Source of the DNA: Azohydromonas australica DSM 1124
Lineage (GTDB): Bacteria > Pseudomonadota > Gammaproteobacteria > Burkholderiales > Burkholderiaceae_C
NCBI RefSeq assembly: GCF_000430725.1
Contig: NZ_AUMO01000031.1
Location: 62,001 to 126,000, forward strand
DNA length: 64,000 nucleotides
Direction: 5' to 3'
In this document: positions 33,542-42,786 of the stretch, piece by piece
Numbering within the stretch: the first letter of the stretch is position 1
Layout: every line of letters starts with the position of its first letter
Notes under the pieces: model-generated
The model's database searches: none
What the model was told of the DNA's origin: nothing
What the model saw: the letters and a program-made list of their open reading frames with translations, nothing else
Position numbers and translations under genes: made by a program

Positions 33542-34476
33542 ACCCCTCGCTGTCCATCGTCGTCTTCACCACCCTGGCCGGGAGCGCGCAGGGCCTGGTA
33601 GTGGCCCTGGCGCTGGCGGCACTGGCCGGCGCGGCGCCAGCGCCGGGTTTCTTGCAGGCGTCGCTGTTGCTGGCCGAGGCCCTGCTGGGCGTGGCGCTGG
33701 GCGCGGCCTTCGCGCACCTGGGCCGGCCGGCGCGCGCGTGGCGCGCCGTGGCGATGTGGCGCACTTCGTGGATGTCGCGCGAGGTCATCGTGCTGCCGGC
33801 CTTCATGGCCGCCACGGCGGCCTGGGCGCTGGCAGTGCGGCTGGAGCTGCCAGGCAGCGCCCAGGCGGCGCTGGCGCTGGCCGCCCTGGCGCTGTCGGCC
33901 TTGCTGTGGCTGTGCACGGGCATGGTCTACGCCTGCCTGCGCGTGGTGCGGGAGTGGGCGCACCCGCTGACGGTGCTGAACTACACCCTCATGGGCCAAG
34001 CCTCGGGCTGCGTGCTGGCCGGGGCGCTGGCAACCTCGGCAGGGGAGGACGCCCTGGCCGCCGCGCTGCTGCCCTGGGCGCTGGGGCTGACCGTGCTGGC
34101 CTGGGCCGGGCGCCTCGGGGCGCTGCGGCGCAACGACGCGCTGGTGCCGCGCTCCACGCCGCAGTCCGCCACGGGGCTGGGCGGGATGCGCGTGGTGCAG
34201 CTGTCCATGGGCTTCACGGGCGGCAGCCACAGCACGCAGGAGTTCTTCCATCGCGCACCGGGCGGCACCCTGCGCCTGGTGCGGCCCGCCTTCGTGCTGC
34301 TGGCCTTCAAGCTGCCCGTGCTGCTGCTGGCGCTGTGCTGGGCCGGCGTCTGGGACGGCCTGTTTCCATGGTGGCTGGCGGTGCTGCTGCAGAGCGCGGG
34401 CCTGCTGGCCGAGCGCTGGTTCTTCTTCGCGCAGGTGCGCCACCCGCAGAACCTGTACTACCAGGCCGTGGCCTGA
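33538..34476 (+). CDS. soeC: DmsC-type membrane anchor, SoeC type
   Basis: A 312-residue integral membrane protein with about eight helices of the DmsC family, with AFAHLGRPARAWRAVAMWRTSWMSRE and LLAERWFFFAQVRHPQNLYYQ as family marks. It anchors SoeAB to the inner membrane and donates electrons to quinone. DmsC-type (rather than NrfD-type) anchors are the known partner of SoeAB. It starts at ATG 33538 overlapping the soeB stop. It converges on the copper genes across a strong hairpin. Confidence 0.88.
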   Translation: MNPSLSIVVFTTLAGSAQGLVVALALAALAGAAPAPGFLQASLLLAEALLGVALGAAFAHLGRPARAWRAVAMWRTSWMSREVIVLPAFMAATAAWALAVRLELPGSAQAALALAALALSALLWLCTGMVYACLRVVREWAHPLTVLNYTLMGQASGCVLAGALATSAGEDALAAALLPWALGLTVLAWAGRLGALRRNDALVPRSTPQSATGLGGMRVVQLSMGFTGGSHSTQEFFHRAPGGTLRLVRPAFVLLAFKLPVLLLALCWAGVWDGLFPWWLAVLLQSAGLLAERWFFFAQVRHPQNLYYQAVA

Positions 34477-34481
34477 AACCG

Positions 34482-34511
34482 GCCCGGCCCCGGCGTTTGC
34501 CGCGGCCGGGC
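34482..34511. terminator. Hairpin between convergent soeC and copper genes
   Basis: Arms GCCCGGCC and GGCCGGGC (8 bp) enclose a C/C mismatch and a second CGGC/GCCG stem around a GTTT loop. It starts 6 bases after the soeC stop and lies 30 bases from the stop of the opposing gene, so it could terminate both transcripts. There is no clear U-run. Confidence 0.55.
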
Positions 34512-34540
34512 ATGCGCGCCGGCCGCGCCGGCGCCTCGGC

Positions 34541-35428
34541 TCAATGTTGGTGCTGCGTGTGCGCCGGCGCTTCCGGGGCCTTGGCCGGCACGGGCACCTG
34601 CAGCGCCAGCGAGCTTTCGCGCCCCTCGCCATCGACGAAGCGCAGCGTCAGCGGCAGCGTGCTGCCCGGCGCGATGGGCTGGCGCAGGCCGGTGACCATC
34701 AGGTGATAGCCGCTGCCCGGCGCCAGCTCCACGCCCTGGCCCGGTGGCAGTTCCAGCCCCCGCTCCAGCGTGCGCATGCGCATCACGTCGCCTTCCATGG
34801 CCATCTGGTGCACCTCGACGCTCTCGGCCAGCGGCGTGGAGCCGCCCACCAGCCGTGCGCCGGCGCCCGCGGTGAGGCGGCCGTACACGCCGGTGCTGCG
34901 CTGCCCGGGCACGGTGGGCCGCGCCCAGGCTTCGCGCACGTCCACCGGCGCCACGCCCGCGGGCAGCACGTCCAGCCGCGCGGCGGGGAAGGCCGGTGCC
35001 GCGGCACCGCCGCCGGCCGGAATCTCGGCCCAGTCGGCACTGCCCTGGTCGCAGCTCTGCAGCACCTTGAACCACAGCGTGCCGGGCTTGTCGGTCAGGC
35101 GCCCGCGCAGGTTGAAGGTGGTCTTGTCGTCCTTGGGCAGCGCGGCCTGGGCGCTGCCGGCCGTCCACGTGACCTCGCGCGCGCTGGTGCTCAGCGTCCA
35201 GCCGGGCCGCGGCTGCGCGTCGATGAGCGTGAAACCTTCGGGCAGCCGCACGCGGATGCCGGTGGTCGAGGCGGCGTCCTTGCAGGCATGGCCAACGCGG
35301 AACGCGGCCGGGTAGGTGCTGCCTGCGGTGGCGCCGCCCGGGGGCAGCGTGACGTGCGCGTGGGCCCCGATGGCCGGGAGCGAGGCCAGCGCGGAGATCA
35401 GGATGAGCTTGAGGTTGAAGCGGTGCAT
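34541..35428 (-). CDS. YcnI-like (DUF1775) and PCuAC copper chaperone fusion
   Basis: A 295-residue exported protein. The signal peptide ends at AHA before His 25, which would become the N-terminal copper-binding His of the YcnI/DUF1775 domain (HVTLPPGGATAGSTYPAAFRVGHAC). Residues ~165-280 are a PCuAC domain with the copper motif split as HQMAM...MRMR and GSGYHLMVTGL. A His-rich tail (HTQHQH) adds possible metal ligands. PCuAC proteins deliver Cu(I) to cytochrome oxidase; YcnI domains bind Cu(II). The two are usually separate genes. It is the last gene after the TonB receptor and DUF2946 gene, a copper-acquisition cluster. Confidence 0.85.
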   Translation of the reverse strand: MHRFNLKLILISALASLPAIGAHAHVTLPPGGATAGSTYPAAFRVGHACKDAASTTGIRVRLPEGFTLIDAQPRPGWTLSTSAREVTWTAGSAQAALPKDDKTTFNLRGRLTDKPGTLWFKVLQSCDQGSADWAEIPAGGGAAAPAFPAARLDVLPAGVAPVDVREAWARPTVPGQRSTGVYGRLTAGAGARLVGGSTPLAESVEVHQMAMEGDVMRMRTLERGLELPPGQGVELAPGSGYHLMVTGLRQPIAPGSTLPLTLRFVDGEGRESSLALQVPVPAKAPEAPAHTQHQH

Positions 35429-35439
35429 GGCGGTGTCCT

Positions 35440-37752
35440 TCACAGGTCGAACTTCAGCTCCAGCGAGTAGCTGCGCTGCGGGTACGGGTGGAAATTCCAG
35501 TACTGATAGTTGTTGAGGTTGTCGATGCCGAAGGCCGCGCTCCACTGCTTGTCGAAGCGGTAGAGCACGCGCAGGTCCGCCACGGCGAACTTGCTCACGC
35601 CCATGTAGGCGTACCCGTTGACGTCGGCGTTGTCGAGCGTGCGGTACTGGCGGCCGCTGTAGCGCGCGCCCAGCGTGGTGGTCCAGTGCTCGTCCCAGCG
35701 GTAGGAGGCCAGCAGCGTGGCGCGCCAGCGCGGGATGTTGGGCTGGCGTTTGCCGATCGTGTCGCCGGGGGCGTTCACGTAGCCGGCGTTCTCCTTGATC
35801 GTCGAGTCGGCATAGGTCAGGCTGGCCCACAGGTCCAGGCCCTTGAGCAGCCAGCCGTTGCTGTTGAACGCGGCTTCCAGGCCGGTGGTGGCGATGCGGC
35901 CGACGTTCTGGACCCGGCCGATCCGCTTGTTGGCCGCGGCGTCGAAGACGTTCTGCGTGTACAGCGCGTCGCGCGTGTCCTCGGCGAACAGGGTCAGCCG
36001 CGCCAGCGCCGCTCCCAGGTCCTGCTCGGCGCTGAGCTCGCCGGTCCAGGACTTCTCCGGACGCAGGCCGGGGTCGTTGATGAACTGCGAGTCCACGGTG
36101 GCGGTCGCGCCATAGAGCTCGTTGACCGTGGGATAGCGCACCGCGCGGCCCACGGAGGCCTTGAGCAGTGTCTGCGGCAGCCACTGCCAGGACAGCGCCG
36201 CCTTGGGCGAGAAGTCCGTTTCGTGGCGCGCCGGATGGGGCGGCAGCGGCGAGGGCAGCGCCGCGATGTCGGTGCGCCCGTTGTCGGCGTCCCAGCGCTC
36301 CATGCGCCCGCCCAGCACGGTCTTCCAGCGCTCGGAGAACTGCCAGGTGTCCTGGGCCCAGAGGCTGCGCAGCCGGGTGTCGCCCTGCACGTTGCTGGCT
36401 TGCACGCCGCGGTCGTCGCTGAGGTAGTCGGCGGCGACGCTGTTGGTCAGGTAGCGCAGCCGGTAGCTGTCCTGCTGCACGCCGAACTCCACGACGTGGC
36501 GTCCTTGCGCCTGCGGCGGGCGCCAGGTGCCCTTGAAGGCCAGTGTGTTCCAGCCCGTGCCGCTGCCATCGGCCAGCGTGCTGGGCGTGGGCAGCGGCGT
36601 GCTGAAGCCGCTCTGGCGCTTGTCGTCGCGGTGGTAGTCGTAGAGGCTGGCGGCGACTTCCCAGTCCCACTCGCCGCGCGTGCGGCTCTTGATGCTGAGC
36701 CCGTGCATGGTGTGCAGCAACCGCTCGCGCGACACGTTGAAGCCGCTGCCATAGACCGGGCTGCCGCCGGTGTCGCGCAGGTAGGACTCGACATGGCCGT
36801 CCGCGTCGTTGCGCCACAGGCCGAAGACGTAGCTCGCGCGCACCGTGGGGCTGAAGTCGTAGGCCAGCTTGAGCTTCAGGTGGTCCTGCACCGTGTGGTA
36901 TTGCGTGCCGGCGCCCACGATGAGCCAGGGCTTGTTCGCGCTGTCGAGGCCCGGTATCGCGCCCGTGCCCAGCAGCGCGGTGCCCGCGGGGCGGGTGACG
37001 AAGGTCAGCGGCTGCCCCTCGCTGTCGGTGCGGTTGACGTTGAGCCACCAGGCCCAGTCGCCGGCGCGGTCGCCCAGGCCGAGGCTGGCCTGCTTGGCGT
37101 GGTAGGTGGCGTGGGTGCCGTAGAGGTCGAAGGGCTGCGCGACGTAGCCGACCTTGCCGTGGGCCTCGAACTTCGTGGGCAGGCGCGTGACGTAGTCCAC
37201 CACCGCGCCCACCGAGTTGCCCGGGTAGGCGGCCGAGAAGGGGCCGTACATCACGTCCACGCGCTCGATCTCCTCGGGCGTGACCAGCCCCCAGCGCGGC
37301 GGGAAGGAGAGCCCGCCCACGCCGTTGCCCAGGAAGTTGGACAGCAGGATGCCGTCGGCATACACCGCCGAGCGCGCGCTGTTGCCCGTGCCCGAGGCGC
37401 GGCTGGAGAGGATGGCGTGGTTGTAGTCGCCGACGTAGCGCTTGCGCACGAGCAGGCTCGGGAAGTACTTGAGCGCGTCCTCGCTGTCGGTGGCGTTGAC
37501 GCTGCGCTCGATGTCCTGGCGCGTCACGCCTTCCATGGTGGTGGGGATCTGCGTGGGCAGCGAGGTCGGGCGCGACCCGGTGACGGTGACCACGCCGAGC
37601 TGCCGGATGGGCGTGCCGTCGTCGTCGGTTTCGGCCGGTGCGGCGGCATCCACCGCCGGCGGGGAGGCGGCGGGTTCGACCTGCGCCCAGGCGGCGCAGG
37701 ACAGGGCGGCGCTCAGCAGCGTGAGCGCGCACGGAGGTTTCAGAAGGGGCAT
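35440..37752 (-). CDS. TonB-dependent outer-membrane receptor, probable copper type
   Basis: A 770-residue receptor. A signal peptide (LLSAALSCAAWAQ) precedes a TonB-box-like VVTVTGSR, a plug domain (GVTRQDIERSVNATDSEDALKYFPSLLVRKR; RVDVMYGPFSAAYPGNSVGAVVDYVT) and a long beta-barrel ending in the outer-membrane motif LELKFDL. The specificity is not visible from motifs; copper is inferred from the downstream YcnI-PCuAC gene (11-base gap) and the upstream DUF2946 gene. A siderophore or other ligand is possible. Confidence 0.85.
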   Translation of the reverse strand: MPLLKPPCALTLLSAALSCAAWAQVEPAASPPAVDAAAPAETDDDGTPIRQLGVVTVTGSRPTSLPTQIPTTMEGVTRQDIERSVNATDSEDALKYFPSLLVRKRYVGDYNHAILSSRASGTGNSARSAVYADGILLSNFLGNGVGGLSFPPRWGLVTPEEIERVDVMYGPFSAAYPGNSVGAVVDYVTRLPTKFEAHGKVGYVAQPFDLYGTHATYHAKQASLGLGDRAGDWAWWLNVNRTDSEGQPLTFVTRPAGTALLGTGAIPGLDSANKPWLIVGAGTQYHTVQDHLKLKLAYDFSPTVRASYVFGLWRNDADGHVESYLRDTGGSPVYGSGFNVSRERLLHTMHGLSIKSRTRGEWDWEVAASLYDYHRDDKRQSGFSTPLPTPSTLADGSGTGWNTLAFKGTWRPPQAQGRHVVEFGVQQDSYRLRYLTNSVAADYLSDDRGVQASNVQGDTRLRSLWAQDTWQFSERWKTVLGGRMERWDADNGRTDIAALPSPLPPHPARHETDFSPKAALSWQWLPQTLLKASVGRAVRYPTVNELYGATATVDSQFINDPGLRPEKSWTGELSAEQDLGAALARLTLFAEDTRDALYTQNVFDAAANKRIGRVQNVGRIATTGLEAAFNSNGWLLKGLDLWASLTYADSTIKENAGYVNAPGDTIGKRQPNIPRWRATLLASYRWDEHWTTTLGARYSGRQYRTLDNADVNGYAYMGVSKFAVADLRVLYRFDKQWSAAFGIDNLNNYQYWNFHPYPQRSYSLELKFDL

Positions 37753-37822
37753 GAGGTCTTCCTGCGGGGACATGCAAGCCGCCAGCGCGCGCGGTGCGCA
37801 GGCCGGACGGCCACGGCGGATG

Positions 37823-38188
37823 TCAGTGCAGGAAGGCGGGCGGGCCGCGCGACAGCGGCGCGTACCAGTCCAGCGAGGGCGCGGCGCCTTGCGGCGCGGC
37901 CTGAGGGGCCTGGCGGTGGGTGACGAGCGGCAGGGCCGCGACGTGGGGCGGCGGCGCCGCGGCCCAGGTGCCCGGGCAGCAGCATTCGAGGCCGTGACGG
38001 TGCGGGGGCTGCCCGTCCTCGGACGGCAGCGCGATGCGCCGGTGGCCCTGCGCCGAGCACACCTCCACGCCCGCGGCCTGCGCCACCGCCATGCGCGGCA
38101 TCCACAAGGCCTGCACCAGCAGCGCCAGCACCAGCGCCAGCAGCGCGGCGAGGCGCTGGGGTGGGCGGAGGCGGGCGCAGGAGGTCAC
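37823..38188 (-). CDS. DUF2946 family protein
   Basis: A 121-residue exported or membrane-tethered protein. A hydrophobic N-terminal segment (LAALLALVLALLVQALW) is followed by the DUF2946 pattern: EVCSAQGHRRIALP, then an HRHGLECCCPG motif rich in His and Cys that could bind metal. The family is often found next to copper TonB receptors and YcnI-type genes. GTG 38188 is the likely start; an ATG 18 codons upstream is possible. It heads the copper operon. Confidence 0.7.
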   Translation of the reverse strand: MTSCARLRPPQRLAALLALVLALLVQALWMPRMAVAQAAGVEVCSAQGHRRIALPSEDGQPPHRHGLECCCPGTWAAAPPPHVAALPLVTHRQAPQAAPQGAAPSLDWYAPLSRGPPAFLH

Positions 38189-38263
38189 GCTGGGGATTCT
38201 AGGCAGGGCGACCGGCGCCAGCCTTTGGTGGGCGGGATGCAACAGCGAGCCGCCTCGAAATAC

Positions 38264-38845
38264 TCACTCTCGCCACTCCACCCGAACGCGCTCCAGCCGC
38301 CACAGGCACCCATGCCCCGGCGCCCGCGGCCATTCGGTCGGCAGCTGAGGCGCTTGCGCGTGCATCGCCACCCAGCGCCGCGCCAGCATCCAGCCGCCGT
38401 GCGTGACCAGCAGCGCCGGCGCCCCGGCCGGCGGCGTCCAGGCGGCGGCGCGCGCCAGCACCTGCCGCAGCGACTCGCCGCCGCCCGGGCGCGCGGCGGC
38501 GAAGTCCGCGCACCAGGCGTCCACTTCCTCGCGCGGGATGCCCTCCCAGCCCAGGCCTTCCCAGGCGCCGAAGTCCGCCTCCATCAGCGCCGCGTCGATG
38601 CGGTGCTCCCAGCCCCAGCGCCGCAGCCAGCGGCCCACGTCCGCGCAGCGCCGCAGCGGCGAGGTCCAGACCACGCGCGGCAACCCGTGGCGGCGCGCGG
38701 CCTGGCGGACGCGGTGCGCCAGCCGCTTGGCCCGGCGCGGGTCCACGTGCAGGTCCGTGCGGCCGATGCAGCGGCCCTGCGCGCCCTCGGCACGCGGGTG
38801 GCGCCAGGCCCAGAGCAGGGCGCCGTCCGGAAGCGGCTCAGACAT
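38264..38845 (-). CDS. cobC: Alpha-ribazole phosphatase-like histidine phosphatase
   Basis: A 193-residue histidine phosphatase. The catalytic start is WAWRHPRAEG (RHP rather than the usual RHG), followed by GRCIGRTDLHV, WTSPLRRCADVG and LLVTHGGW, which are CobC marks. It removes phosphate from alpha-ribazole 5'-phosphate or adenosylcobalamin 5'-phosphate in nucleotide loop assembly. It overlaps the cobS stop by 8 bases and ends the late-cobalamin operon. Confidence 0.87.
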   Translation of the reverse strand: MSEPLPDGALLWAWRHPRAEGAQGRCIGRTDLHVDPRRAKRLAHRVRQAARRHGLPRVVWTSPLRRCADVGRWLRRWGWEHRIDAALMEADFGAWEGLGWEGIPREEVDAWCADFAAARPGGGESLRQVLARAAAWTPPAGAPALLVTHGGWMLARRWVAMHAQAPQLPTEWPRAPGHGCLWRLERVRVEWRE

Positions 38846-39671
38846 CGCTGCCTCCCGCCGCCGCTGCCGCCTTGGCGGCCTCCATCACCGCCAGCCAGGC
38901 CAGCAGCGCGGCCAGCTCGCTGAACTGCTGCGCCGCGCCCAGCGTGTCGCCGGTGAAGCCGCCCAGGCGCCGGCGCAGCCAGCGCGTCATCCACAGCACC
39001 ACCAGACCCAGCGCGCCCAGCGCCCAGGGCAAGGCCGCCCGGGCCGGCGCGCCGCCCAGCCAGGCGGCGCCCAGGCTGGAGGCCAGCAGCCAGCCCAGCG
39101 CCACCGCCACGCCGGCACCACCGATGTGCAGCGCCAGCGGCTTCGCCTTCGCGTGCTCCGGGTCGCCGCCATAGGGCAGCAGCCGCATCAGCAGCACCGG
39201 CGCGCAGCGCGACGCGCCATGGCCCCAGGCCAGCGCCAGCGCCGCGAGCATGGGCGAGTGGCCGATCAGCGCCGCCAGCGCCGCGGCCTTCAGTCCCAGC
39301 ACCAGCAGCAGCCCCAGCGCGCCGTAGCTGCCCAGCCGCGAGTCCTTCATGATCTCCAGCGCCCGCTCGCGCCGCACCGCGCCGCCCAGGCCGTCGCAGG
39401 TGTCGGCCAGCCCGTCCTCGTGGAAGCCGCCGGTCAGCCACACGGTGGCCGCGATGCACAGCCCCGCCGCCACGGCCGGCGGCCACAGCAGCGAGGCGCC
39501 CAGCAGCACCGCCGCGCCGAAGGCGCCCACCACCAGCCCCACGGCCGGGAAGTGCCGCGCGCAGGCCTGCAGCCACGCCGGCTCGAAGCCGACGCGGCTG
39601 GGGATCGGCACCCGGGTGAAGAACTGCAGCGCGATCAGGAACAGGCGCAGCTCGTGCAGCAAGGCCGTCAT
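38838..39671 (-). CDS. cobS: Adenosylcobinamide-GDP ribazoletransferase
   Basis: A 277-residue membrane enzyme (cobalamin synthase). It shows the conserved [28 protein letters not shown] and DSRLGSYG motifs and about six to seven helices. It joins adenosylcobinamide-GDP to alpha-ribazole. The ATG overlaps the cobT stop (ATGA). Confidence 0.95.
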   Translation of the reverse strand: MTALLHELRLFLIALQFFTRVPIPSRVGFEPAWLQACARHFPAVGLVVGAFGAAVLLGASLLWPPAVAAGLCIAATVWLTGGFHEDGLADTCDGLGGAVRRERALEIMKDSRLGSYGALGLLLVLGLKAAALAALIGHSPMLAALALAWGHGASRCAPVLLMRLLPYGGDPEHAKAKPLALHIGGAGVAVALGWLLASSLGAAWLGGAPARAALPWALGALGLVVLWMTRWLRRRLGGFTGDTLGAAQQFSELAALLAWLAVMEAAKAAAAAGGSDV

Positions 39672-40696
39672 GCCCGGCTCACGCCCGCCGACTCGAAGCT
39701 CGCCATCTCTTCCAGGATGCGGCAGGCCGACTCCAGCAGCGGCCAGGCCAGCGCCGCGCCCGAGCCCTCGCCCAGGCGCAGGCCCAGGTCCAGCAGCGGC
39801 TCCACGCCCAGGTGGCGCAGCAGCAGCGGGTGGCCGCCTTCCTGCGAGCGGTGGGCGAACACGCAGCGCTGCAGCACGGCCGGCTGCAGCGCATGCGCCA
39901 CCAGCACCGCGCTGCCGACGATGAAGCCGTCCACCACCACCACGCGGCGCTCGGCCGCGGCCTGCAGCACCGCGCCCACCATCATCGCGATCTCGAAACC
40001 GCCCAGCGCCGCCAGCGCCTGCAGCGGCTCCACGGCGTCCGCGTGGCGCTCCAGCACGGCCGACAGCACCCGCACCTTGTGCGCCAGGCCCGCGTCGTCC
40101 AGCCCCGTGCCGCGCCCGGCGCAGGCCTGGATCGGCAGCCCCGCCAGCCGCGACAGCAGCAGCGCGGCGCTGGAGCTGTTGCCGATGCCCATCTCGCCCA
40201 GCAGCAGCGCGTTGCCCGGCAGCCCGCGCACCACCTCGCGCCCGGCCGCGATGGCGGTGGCGCACTGGTCCGCCGTCATCGCCGGGCCCTGCGACGCGTC
40301 GGCCGTGCCGGCCGCGATCTTGCGCAGCAGCAGCCCCGGCTGCGGCGTGACGTCGCAGCGCACGCCCGCGTCCACCACCGTCAGGGATAAACCGTGCTGG
40401 CGCGCCAGCACGCTCACCGCGGCGCCGCCGGCCAGGAAGTTCATGACCATCTGCCAGGTCACGTCCGCCGGGTAGGCCGACACGCCCTGCGCCGCCAGGC
40501 CGTGGTCGCCGGCGAACACCACCATCTGCGGTTGCTGCAGCTTCGGCGCCTCGGTGCCCAGCGCCAGGCCGATCTGCAGTGCCAGCGCCTCCAGCCGGCC
40601 CAGCGCGCCCAGCGGCTTCGTCTTGTTGTCGATGCGGCGGCGCAGCGCGGCTTCCAGCGCGGGCTGGTCCAGGGTGTCGATGGCGGGGATGTTCAT
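39668..40696 (-). CDS. cobT: Nicotinate-nucleotide-dimethylbenzimidazole phosphoribosyltransferase
   Basis: A 342-residue enzyme that activates the lower ligand: it makes alpha-ribazole phosphate from dimethylbenzimidazole and nicotinate mononucleotide. Family marks include [43 protein letters not shown], the catalytic-Glu region [12 protein letters not shown] and [11 protein letters not shown]. It is the Salmonella-type CobT, not the cobaltochelatase subunit of the same name. Confidence 0.95.
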   Translation of the reverse strand: MNIPAIDTLDQPALEAALRRRIDNKTKPLGALGRLEALALQIGLALGTEAPKLQQPQMVVFAGDHGLAAQGVSAYPADVTWQMVMNFLAGGAAVSVLARQHGLSLTVVDAGVRCDVTPQPGLLLRKIAAGTADASQGPAMTADQCATAIAAGREVVRGLPGNALLLGEMGIGNSSSAALLLSRLAGLPIQACAGRGTGLDDAGLAHKVRVLSAVLERHADAVEPLQALAALGGFEIAMMVGAVLQAAAERRVVVVDGFIVGSAVLVAHALQPAVLQRCVFAHRSQEGGHPLLLRHLGVEPLLDLGLRLGEGSGAALAWPLLESACRILEEMASFESAGVSRA

Positions 40697-40786
40697 GGTC
40701 TTGCTCCGGTGGGGCCCGGCCGGGAGCCGGGCGGGGCAGTTGTTCGTGGTTCTGGTCAGGGTGTTTCGGGTTCGGCGCGCCGTGCT

Positions 40787-41878
40787 TTAGCCGCTCGTGC
40801 GCCAGGCGTGCAGCAGCGCCTCCTGCGCCGGCGGCGGCTGCACGCTCACGCGCACCCAGCCCGGCAGGCCGAAGGAGGTGGCGTCGCGCAGCTTGATGCC
40901 CTGCGCGCGCAGCGCGGCCAGGCGCTGCGGCAGCCGCGCCACGTCGGGCCGCGCCAGCCAGAAGGGCGTGACGGAGGGGCGCTGCGTCCAGCCCAGCGAC
41001 TGCAGCGCGGCGCGCTGCTGGCGCTTCCAGGCGCGCAGGCGCTGGCAGGCGGCGTTCACGCCGTGCTGCGTCGCCGGCAGCGTCCAGGCTTCCAGCAGCG
41101 CCACGCCCTCGGCCGACAGCACCCAGCTCGGCGCCAGCGCCTGCATCCGGCCGTCCAGCGCGTCGTGCAGCGGGACCACGACCCAGCCCGCGCGCACGCC
41201 CGTGAGGCCCAGCGTCTTGTTGGGCGACCAGAGCTGCCAGGCGCGGTCGGCGAACTCGCGCGGTATCGGGTCGCGCCCTTCCAGCCGCAGCGGCTCGTAG
41301 GCGCGGTCCAGCGCCAGCAGCGCGCCGCGCGCCAGCGCCACGGCCAGCAGCTCGCCCCAGAAAGCAGTGCCCAGACTCTCGCCGGTCGGGTTGCAGGGCT
41401 CGCACAGCCACACCAGCGCCGGCCGCGCCTGCGGCGTGCTCAGCCGCTCCAGCAGCTCGACACCGTCGGCGTAGGGCGATACCGCCAGGCCCAGCGCCTG
41501 CGCCGCGGCGCGGTAGTCGCCGTAGCCGGGCTGCGGCACGAGCACCTGCTCGATGCCCTGCAGCCGCGCCGCCAGCGTCAGCCGGCGGATCGCCTCGCTG
41601 CTGCCGGCCGTGGGCAGCACGCGCGAGGGCGCCACGTCCATCCACGCGCCCAGCCGCTCGCGCAGCGCGCCGTAGTCCGGGTCCGGATAGCGGCCCCGGT
41701 CCGCCGTGCCCAGCGCCCGGCGCACCGGCTGCGGCGCCTCCAGCGGGCAGGCGTTGGTGGAGAAGTCGAAGCGCACCGGCGGGCCGCCGTCCGGGCCGCC
41801 GTGCACGGGCGCGGCGAAGGCGGACGACGCCGCCTCGGCGCTGCCCGGGGGGGAAAGGGTCAGAAGGTCCATGTTCAT
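40787..41878 (-). CDS. cobD: Threonine-phosphate decarboxylase (PLP-dependent)
   Basis: A 363-residue fold-type I PLP enzyme (CobD of Salmonella, CobC in the Pseudomonas denitrificans nomenclature). It has the PLP lysine in SPNKTLGLTGVRAGW, CEPCNPTG and DRAYEPLRLEG. It supplies (R)-1-amino-2-propanol phosphate for the aminopropanol arm. It starts at ATG 41878 overlapping the cbiB stop (ATGA). A 90-base gap separates it from cobT. Confidence 0.9.
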   Translation of the reverse strand: MNMDLLTLSPPGSAEAASSAFAAPVHGGPDGGPPVRFDFSTNACPLEAPQPVRRALGTADRGRYPDPDYGALRERLGAWMDVAPSRVLPTAGSSEAIRRLTLAARLQGIEQVLVPQPGYGDYRAAAQALGLAVSPYADGVELLERLSTPQARPALVWLCEPCNPTGESLGTAFWGELLAVALARGALLALDRAYEPLRLEGRDPIPREFADRAWQLWSPNKTLGLTGVRAGWVVVPLHDALDGRMQALAPSWVLSAEGVALLEAWTLPATQHGVNAACQRLRAWKRQQRAALQSLGWTQRPSVTPFWLARPDVARLPQRLAALRAQGIKLRDATSFGLPGWVRVSVQPPPAQEALLHAWRTSG

Positions 41879-42786
41879 GTCAAAGCCCAGAGCGCCAGGT
41901 CCGCCGCGGCGCACAGCACCGCCGCCAGCACCACCGCCCGCCCGCACCAGGCGACGGCCCGGCGCAGATCCGCACCCTCGGGCGCGCGTCCCTGCGCATT
42001 CAGTGCGTACACGCCCGGCTTGGACAGCCGCACGCCCAGCAGCAGCGCCATCGCGCCCATGGGCCAGCCGCCGTTGGGCGAGGGCGTGCGCCGCGCCTCG
42101 CCCGCCAGGCCCGCGGGCCGGCGGCCGGCGGCCAGGCACAGCAGCAGCGCGGTCAGCCGCGCCGGCAGCCATGACAGCACGTCGTCGGCGTGCGCGGCCC
42201 ACTTGCCAGCCCATTCCCAGCGCCCTCGGTAGCCCCACATGGCGTCGGCCGTGTTGGCGAAGCGGTACAGCGCCGCGCCCGGCAGCCCGGCCACGGCGAA
42301 CCAGAACAGCGGCGCCACGACGGAGTCGTTCAGGTTCTCCGCCAGCGTCTCGATGGCCGCCTCGCGCACCTCGTGCGCCTGCAGCCGCGTGGTGTCGCGG
42401 CTGACCAGCCGCTGCAGCTGGCGCCGGCCCTCGTCCAGCGAGCGTCCCAGTGCCGTCTCCACGCCCGCCACCTCGTCGCGCAACATGCGCCAGGACAGCA
42501 GCGGCTTGAGCAGCACGCCCAGCAGCAGCGCCGCGCCCCACCAGGGCAGGGCTTCGAGCAGCGCGCGCTGCAGCAGCCAGGCCAGCAGCACCACGACGTT
42601 CACGCCGGCCAGCCAGGCCAGCGCGCCGCCGGCGAAGGCGGCCCGGGGTGGCAGCTTCAGCAGCCAGGGCCCCAGCGCGCCCAGGTAGCGCCCCATGCCC
42701 ACGACCGGGTGCAGCCGTGCCGGCGGCTCGCCGAAGGCGCGGTCCAGCGCCAGCGCCGCCACGCAGGCCAGAGCGACGGTCGCCAT
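41875..42786 (-). CDS. cbiB: Adenosylcobinamide-phosphate synthase
   Basis: A 303-residue membrane enzyme (CbiB/CobD family) that joins adenosylcobyric acid to aminopropanol phosphate. The marks DRAFGEPPARLHPVVGMGRY, SRDTTRLQAHEVREAAIETLAENLNDSVVAPLFW and RFANTADAMWGYR are diagnostic. The ATG overlaps the cobO stop by one base. Confidence 0.95.
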   Translation of the reverse strand: MATVALACVAALALDRAFGEPPARLHPVVGMGRYLGALGPWLLKLPPRAAFAGGALAWLAGVNVVVLLAWLLQRALLEALPWWGAALLLGVLLKPLLSWRMLRDEVAGVETALGRSLDEGRRQLQRLVSRDTTRLQAHEVREAAIETLAENLNDSVVAPLFWFAVAGLPGAALYRFANTADAMWGYRGRWEWAGKWAAHADDVLSWLPARLTALLLCLAAGRRPAGLAGEARRTPSPNGGWPMGAMALLLGVRLSKPGVYALNAQGRAPEGADLRRAVAWCGRAVVLAAVLCAAADLALWALT

